Assembly: GCF_018294505.1 (NCBI RefSeq)
Contig: NC_057808.1
Span: forward strand, 224,809,684 to 224,873,683
Reading direction: 5' to 3'
DNA: 64,000 bases
Source of the DNA: Triticum aestivum
Lineage: Eukaryota > Streptophyta > Magnoliopsida > Poales > Poaceae
The notes under the pieces are model-generated. The model was not told the DNA's origin and did not search any database. It saw only the letters and a program-made list of their open reading frames with translations. Of the stretch, positions 58,935-64,000 are shown piece after piece (the stretch's first letter is position 1; each line of letters begins with the position of its first letter). Made by a program: the position numbers and the translations under genes.

Positions 58935-59743
58935 TTGATAGAAGAAGAATTCAATAGAATGTTTGGTATAAATTATGAGCATGATTGCAATGTTGTTAGT
59001 ATGAATTCTTTTAATATCCAGGATGCTAATGATATGCAAAGTCATAAGCTTGGGGATGCTATGTTTGATGAAGATGATATTTTTAGTCCCTCAAGATTTG
59101 ATGTGCAAATTTGTTATAATGATTGCATGCCTCCTATTTATGATGATTATAATGATGAAAGTGGATTTGGAGAGGTCATGACTTTATTTAGTGATGAATC
59201 CACCATTTTGGATGGGGCTTCAATTGACTATGATAACAAAGTTGCTACCTATGATGATTATGGTGATGACATGTATGCTATAAAGAATAATGACAACCAT
59301 GAAACTTGTCATCGTGATTTTAATTTTCACTCTCATGATAGTTATTTTGTTGAGTTTGCTCCCACACTATTGATGAGAAGAAATTTTCTTATGTGGAGAG
59401 TAATAAGTTTTCTATGCTTTTGTGTCATGAAAAGAATGCTTTATGTGATGGTTATATTGTTGAATTTCTTCATGATGCTACTGAAAATTATTATGAGGGA
59501 GGAACTTATGCTTGTAGGAATTGCAATAATATCAAGTTTCCTCTCTATGTGTTGAAAGTTTTGAAGTTTTGCCTTCCTATGCTAGTTGATTCTTGCTCCC
59601 ATAAATTGTTTGCTCACAAAATCCCTATGCATAGGAAGTGGGTTAGGCTTAAATGTGCTTGCCATGTGTTTCATGATGCTCTTGTTATGTTTCAATTCTT
59701 TACTTTTATGCGAGCATCATTGAAATCATCATGCCTAGCTTAA
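58935..59743 (+). pseudogene. gypsy 2 internal coding region of unknown function, one frameshift
   Basis: The first frame (from 58935) is acidic and rich in Asp, Asn and Tyr: MIEEEFNRMFGINYEHD, then SPSRFDVQICYNDCMPPIYD and DDYGDDMYAIKN. Around 59369 sense continues in another frame (ESNKFSMLLCHEKNALCDG to FHDALVMFQFFTF) with several Cys and His that might bind metal. One missing base would join the two. The joined reading would be about 260 residues. I recall similar frames in non-autonomous wheat gypsy elements, but no function is known to me. Confidence 0.6.
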
Positions 59744-60259
59744 AAGGCATTAAATAAAAGCACTTGTTGCACTACAAAAAAAAGACACATCCGTGACATT
59801 TTGGGCCAAACGAATTTTTTTTGTCATGCTTATGACACTTCTATGACGATAATTGTGACAAAACCCGGTATCATCATAGATGTGGTGGGCTCCTACTTCT
59901 ATGACAAGAAATCATGACAGAAAATGGGCTTTTCATCCTGGGCGGGCCGAAGACGCAGCTGCATGACATTCTTTGGGACGTCCATGATGGAGAAAACCAT
60001 GGTAGAAGCGAGGGCGAGGAAAATATCGGGGGAGTTCCCGGTTACGGTGCGTGGTCTGGGGCCGAGCGATGCGCGTTTCTCTCGTACGTATGCGCGTGTG
60101 TGCGAGGCGTTGCACTCTAACTGAACCCGAGCGGTTGCACTACAGGCTCTAACTGAAACCGAGCGATTGCACTAGCTACGTTACTGAACCATGATCGATC
60201 CCTTGCTGTTAACTGAACCCAAGTGTGATTCCTTCTCTACTGCTGCTGACTGAAGCCGA

Positions 60260-60690
60260 CCGATGCTGCCTCTGGATGAACAGTGAGCGTTGTTGGGGGG
60301 TTTGGATGAACAGTTCCCGGTGGGGGGTTGGATGAACAGGACCCCGTTGTAGTAGAGGCCGTTGCCGTTGGATGAACATGACTCAGATCGATCGAGCTGG
60401 TGGATGAACAGGACCCCGTGGAGGGTTGGATGAACAGGACCCCGTGGAGGGCTGGATGAACAGGACCCAGTGGAGGGCTGGATGAACAGTAGCCCGTGGA
60501 GGGGTGGTTGAACAGGACCCCATGGAGAGGATTGGTTGAATAGTAGCCGGCGGAGGAGCGCGCGGTGGAGGCTAGATGAACAGGAGCCCGTGGATGAACA
60601 GTCGCAGGTGGAGGCTGGAGGAGGTCGACGGTGGATGAAAAGGAGCCCGTGGAGGCTGGAGGAGGTCGACGGTGGAGATGAACAGTATCC
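60260..60690 (+). repeat. Short-unit tandem array around ggatgaacag
   Basis: The unit is of the form ggatgaacaggaccccgtgg plus about 8 bases, repeated with changes roughly 14 times. Spacing is about 27-30 bp in the regular part (60390-60530). A 324-codon frame on the - strand (61211-60237) stays open only because of these repeats. Confidence 0.85.
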
Positions 60691-60699
60691 CCTGGAGTC

Positions 60700-60990
60700 T
60701 CGTTTTGCGGTACGCCACACCCCTCCCGATGAACAGGACCCCCGTTTTGACCATAGCGCTCCAACACAAGTCCATTTCCTCCGTTTTGCGGTACGCCACA
60801 CCCCTCCCGATCAACAGGACCCCGTTTCGATCGTAGGAGGTCCCTTTCCTCTGTTTTGCGGTACGCCAGACCCCTCCCGATGAACAGGATCCCGTTTCCA
60901 CCATGGTCGGTCAAACATAAGGCCATTTCCTCCGTTCTGCGGTACGCCAGGCCTCGTTTCCATCGGCTGTTCCGTCCAAGCCTGTTGGCT
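60700..60990 (+). repeat. Tandem repeat, unit about 70-81 bp
   Basis: The phrase gttttgcggtacgccac, with changes, starts at about 60702, 60783, 60853 and 60933. Each is followed by acccctcccgatNaacagg or a relic. It is adjacent to the shorter array and shares the gatgaacagg element with it. Confidence 0.85.
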
Positions 60991-61387
60991 CCCGATGAAC
61001 AGCACGCGTTCCGTTGCCTCCTGATGAACACAACGCATTCCGTTGCCTCCCCATGAACACGGCGACGACGCAGTTTCTCCGTTCCGACCCAGACATGTAC
61101 ATGAGCCCTGGCCGTACGTATGCGCGAGTAGGCGTTCGAGACCCCGCCCGTATGTACGCACGTGGCCGTATTTTCTTTCTTGCACCCTGTCCGCTGTACG
61201 TACGTGTACATACTATGTGCGCACCTCTACTACGACACGTGCGCGCCTCTACTACCACATGTGCCCTTCCTTACACGGCCATGGTTCATCGCTGCAGCCT
61301 GCAGACAGACCGATCATATGTACGTACACGTTCCCGACCAGAATGACAACGCTACGTATGCTTCGACTGGGTGGGTCCCGACTGTCA

Positions 61388-62630
61388 GGCACTTCCTTGC
61401 GTGCGAAATGTAGCTGGTGGGTCCCAGCAGTCAGGGGGAAACGTTTTTTTTGTGAAATATGGTGGCCCTTCTGATGGGTCCCTGCTGTCTGGTGGAGGAA
61501 TCATTATTTTCTGCGTAATAAGGAGGCACTTCCTTATTGCGGCCTTGGACCCAGCTGTCAGCCTCTCCACGTACAGTACTCTTCCAATCGAAGTCGTTCA
61601 TTGACCACGCGCACCGAGAGCAACAGGGTGGTGGACGACGGCGAGGCCTAGTAAGGGGACGATGCGGAGCCGGGGAAGACGCGACAGTGGATGCCCACGC
61701 GGAGGGGAGTACGTGGGTTGACTGCTTCGGCAGCGGTGTGAGGCTGCCGTCGCTGAAGAATAACAGGAGGTGTGGGTGAGTATAGAGGGATGGCATGGCC
61801 AGCGGTGGCAGCACAGCCGGACACGAGAGGCAGGAGCCGGCGGCATGGCCGACGCTTGTTTGGGCAGCTGGAGCAAGAAGATCAGAGGTTGAAGAAGTAC
61901 TACGACCGTTGGATGGACATCGTACGGTCACTGGAGCTAGAATCATTCATATTGACTAAGTTTACAAAGCCCTCCGTCCCCGTCATCTTAGTAGGACCAC
62001 AAGTCAGCCTCCCACAATGGTGGGTCCCAGCTAGCAGGGGGTATTCATTTTTTTTGTGCATAATAAAGAGGCACTTCCTTGTGTGTGAAGATATAGCTGG
62101 TGGGTTCGAGCTGATAGCGGGGGGGGGGGGGCATTTTTTTCAAGAAATACAGAGGCCCTTCCGGTGGGTCCCAGCTATCAGGTGGAGGAATCATTATTTT
62201 GCGTGTAATAAGGAGGCATTTCCTTGTGTGGACCCCTACTGTCAGCCTCTTCCAATGGCTGTTGTTTGTTGACCATGTTGACCTCGCCGCGCCGAGAGCA
62301 CAAACGAAGTGGATGAGGGCGAGGCCCAGGAAGGGAACGACCCGGAGCCCGCGAAGCCACCGCAGCGGATGCCCACGCTGAGGGGTGTACGAGCGCTGAC
62401 TGGTCGGCTGCAGGGTGAGGCTGACGTCGTCGAAAAATAACAGGATGTGCGGGTGGGTAGAGGGATGGCCTGGCGGCAGCACAGCCAGCCACGGGAGGAG
62501 GGAGCATGCAGTCCCGCCGGCGCTGGTTTGGGCGGCTGGAGCAGGAAGATCAGAGATTGAAGAAGCACGGCGGCCGTTGGATGGACATCCAACAGTCACT
62601 GCTCTGTGTTGACTAAGTTGACAAAGCCTT
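61388..62630 (+). repeat. Large direct duplication, offset about 670-690 bp
   Basis: Copy A (about 61388-61990) and copy B (about 62092-62630) share, in order, ggtggaggaatcattatttt (61491 and 62181), a gtcagcctcttccaatNg-like string, gaggcccag/gaggcctag, gatgcccacgc, aataacagga, and ccgttggatggacatc (about 61906 and 62574). A third, partial unit start (gtgggtcccagctagcag, cttccttgtgtg) lies between them at about 62020-62090. Confidence 0.85.
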
Positions 62631-62639
62631 GCATACGCG

Positions 62640-63500
62640 TCAAAAAAAATTAGAACAACATCATCGTCAACCTAGTAGGCCCAGAAGTCAGTCTCCAAAT
62701 ATGTGGAAAACAACATACATCCCATTAGCCATTATTTTCAATAATTTACAGCCCATTTTCTAATTCTTAAGGATATTTGAAGCCCATGTTCTTTTTATTA
62801 GCATTACAGACCATATATTCTGGGCACTGCTAAAAAATTCAACGAACATTTTCATATTTCAGTGGGGTCCGAACTCTTTTAATCACGAAATTTCGAGTTG
62901 CGTTAATTTTTTAAAAAATATATCAAAATAAAATTCAAAAAACAATTCTCCGCAAAAAATGAATGAAATTTAAAATCTTAACTAGCAAGATGCCCGTGCG
63001 TTGCACGGAACATGAAGATGCATTTGTATGAGTAGTTTATCTTGTGGGAGAAAAGACGATCTTTTAATGTAATTGCCAGTTGGCTTTTGTTTTTATAAGA
63101 GTAGAGAGTAGAGAAATCCAAAAAAATGATATTTTAATGTAATTGCCGGTTGGCTTTAGTTTAAAAATTTACAACCCATTTCTTACAACTTATAGCCCAT
63201 TTTCCGGGGAAGCCCATTTCTTACTAGTTTACGTCCTTCCCTCCTCGTCTTGAAAGATTTGCTGCCCAGCAGGGCTGAGAAAAGCAAGTAGGCCTCGGTT
63301 TTGGTGTTCTCCAAAAAAAAGAACTGGGCTAGCCATTTTCAGAAAGAAAAAAGATATCAACTGGGCTCGTCATGTGCTTAAATAAAAGCGTAAGCGTGGG
63401 CTAGACGGGCCACAGCCCCCGCACAACATGCAGTTGAGCTCCGTCTCTGAAACTAAAAAAGCAACTAGGCGAGCTGCTGGGTCCCTGGTGTTATCCGCTC
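62640..63500. other. AT-rich stretch with no gene recognised
   Basis: Repeated phrases such as cagcccattttc and gaagcccatttctta, poly-A tracts, and a perfect short hairpin ccgtgcgttgcacgg at about 62994-63008. No coding exon is visible. Confidence 0.5.
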
Positions 63501-63539
63501 GTTGTGTAATTTTGACAAATCCGCTGCCGCACCGGCCTA

Positions 63540-64000
63540 TGATTCGCCAGTGTGAGATGAGACGTTGATGACTTGTCCTGGCGACATGCCGCCGTTGGTG
63601 AACTCCGTGTCCCCCTTGTTGAAGTCGACTGCGTCCTCGTCCTCGTTCTCGTCCTCGGTGCCGCCCTCAAGGTTGTAGTACTCGTAGTAGTGGCTGCGCT
63701 AGAGCTCGCGTTGTTACTCCACCGCCGATTCCTCGACAGACAGACTCTTCTCTACCTCGACCTCGGCCACGCGCAACCCCTCCTCCCGGTGCTCCTCGAT
63801 CTCCGCCGCCTCCTGCATCTCCAGCTCCCGCTCGGCGACCTCATGAGGAAGCAGGTGCTCCATGGCCACCGCCGCCTTTTCAGACGTGGGTTGCATGCTG
63901 GAGTTCAAGGTGGCCTAGAATATCTTGGCGTGTGCATCCTCGATCATGGCGTGGATGGTCTCGACCGGGGCCAGGGCGACATCGGCGGCATGGACGGCAG
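63540..64000 (-). pseudogene. Glu-rich gene remnant at the window edge
   Basis: Read leftward: MEHLLPHEVAERELEMQEAA, a run of Glu and Val, a stop near 63714, then in the same style HYYEYYNLEGGTEDENEDED and FTNGGMSPGQV up to a stop near 63548. Upstream frame ends with a stop near 63915. It looks like a coiled-coil, acidic plant-type protein broken by nonsense changes. The function is not recognised and the gene continues beyond the window. Confidence 0.4.

Larger units (their letters stand above)
57094..59769 (+). mobile_element. Second Ty3-gypsy element (gypsy 2), 5' part, interrupted by a CACTA element
   Basis: An LTR (57094-58671) is inserted in the reverse transcriptase of gypsy 1. The preceding five bases are tgcca, the expected left duplication. 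Primer sites follow at 58682 and, duplicated, at 58744. A single unusual coding region (58935-59743) has no gag or pol motif, so the element looks non-autonomous. The CACTA element starts at 59770. The 3' LTR is not in the window. Confidence 0.75.
59770..64000 (+). mobile_element. CACTA-type DNA transposon, left part (runs out of the window)
   Basis: Starts with the terminal motif cactacaaaaaaaagacac at 59770, flanked on the left by ttg (59767-59769, possible 3-bp duplication). Subterminal sequence with repeated tgacat/atgaca motifs follows (59800-59970). The matching right end (tgtagtg) is not found before 64000, so how far the element extends is unknown and other insertions cannot be excluded. 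Inside are three kinds of tandem repeat and, near the right edge, a Glu-rich gene remnant. No transposase is visible in this part. Confidence 0.6.

Noticed and set aside
60260..60690. CRISPR-like regular repeats
   Set aside because: Units adjoin without unique spacers, repeats are imperfect, and the genome is a plant nuclear one.
60237..61211. 324-codon frame on the - strand
   Set aside because: It follows a tandem repeat of about 28 bp and is low in complexity. Two other frames across the same repeats are also open, so openness reflects unit length and composition.

Overview
This is a gene-poor, transposon-rich stretch of a plant nuclear genome. The long terminal repeats (LTRs) match the Angela/BARE and WIS families of Ty1-copia elements, and Harbinger, Mutator, CACTA, Stowaway and Athila-type gypsy elements are also present. 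Together these point to a Triticeae grass (wheat, Aegilops, barley or a relative). No tRNA, rRNA, CRISPR array or bacterial-type operon is visible. Family names rest on remembered terminal sequences and motifs; no database search was run.

Layout from left to right. 1-1677 is the 3' part of an LTR-like sequence. 2570-4600 is a degenerate tandem array with a unit of about 330-380 bp. 4630-8813 is a probable CACTA element carrying a B3-domain-like gene. 8843-11345 is a truncated copia element. 11712-20162 is a complete but decayed Angela element (direct repeat accgt on both sides). 20302 to about 38054 is a small PIF/Harbinger-like element blown up by later insertions: a Mutator-like element (MULE 1, 20532-34402, 9-bp duplication ttgatttta), a second Angela inside that MULE (24105-32847, duplication atcca), and a second small MULE (36497-38027, duplication gatttgagg) placed in the Harbinger terminal repeat itself.

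The only clearly intact cellular gene is a four-exon gene on the + strand (38851-41656) for a 236-residue TSJT1/aluminium-induced-type (DUF3700) protein, with a TATA box at 38721. A polyadenylated retroposon with a 16-bp target duplication lies just downstream (41963-43340).

The right third is a second nest. An Athila-type gypsy element (from 44156) is split by a full-length WIS copia element (47458-56160, duplication cttta) and then entered in its reverse transcriptase region by a second gypsy element (from 57094). That element is in turn entered by a CACTA element (from 59770) that runs out of the window and holds several tandem arrays.

The most informative result is inside MULE 1: a small multi-exon gene on the - strand with a zf-XS-like CPYC motif. 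Its last exon is cut by the Angela element, and removing the element plus one 5-bp duplicate restores one open frame across 8.7 kb. A second short gene-like unit with a one-base frameshift lies in the same MULE, so this MULE appears to carry two host-like gene units and no visible transposase.
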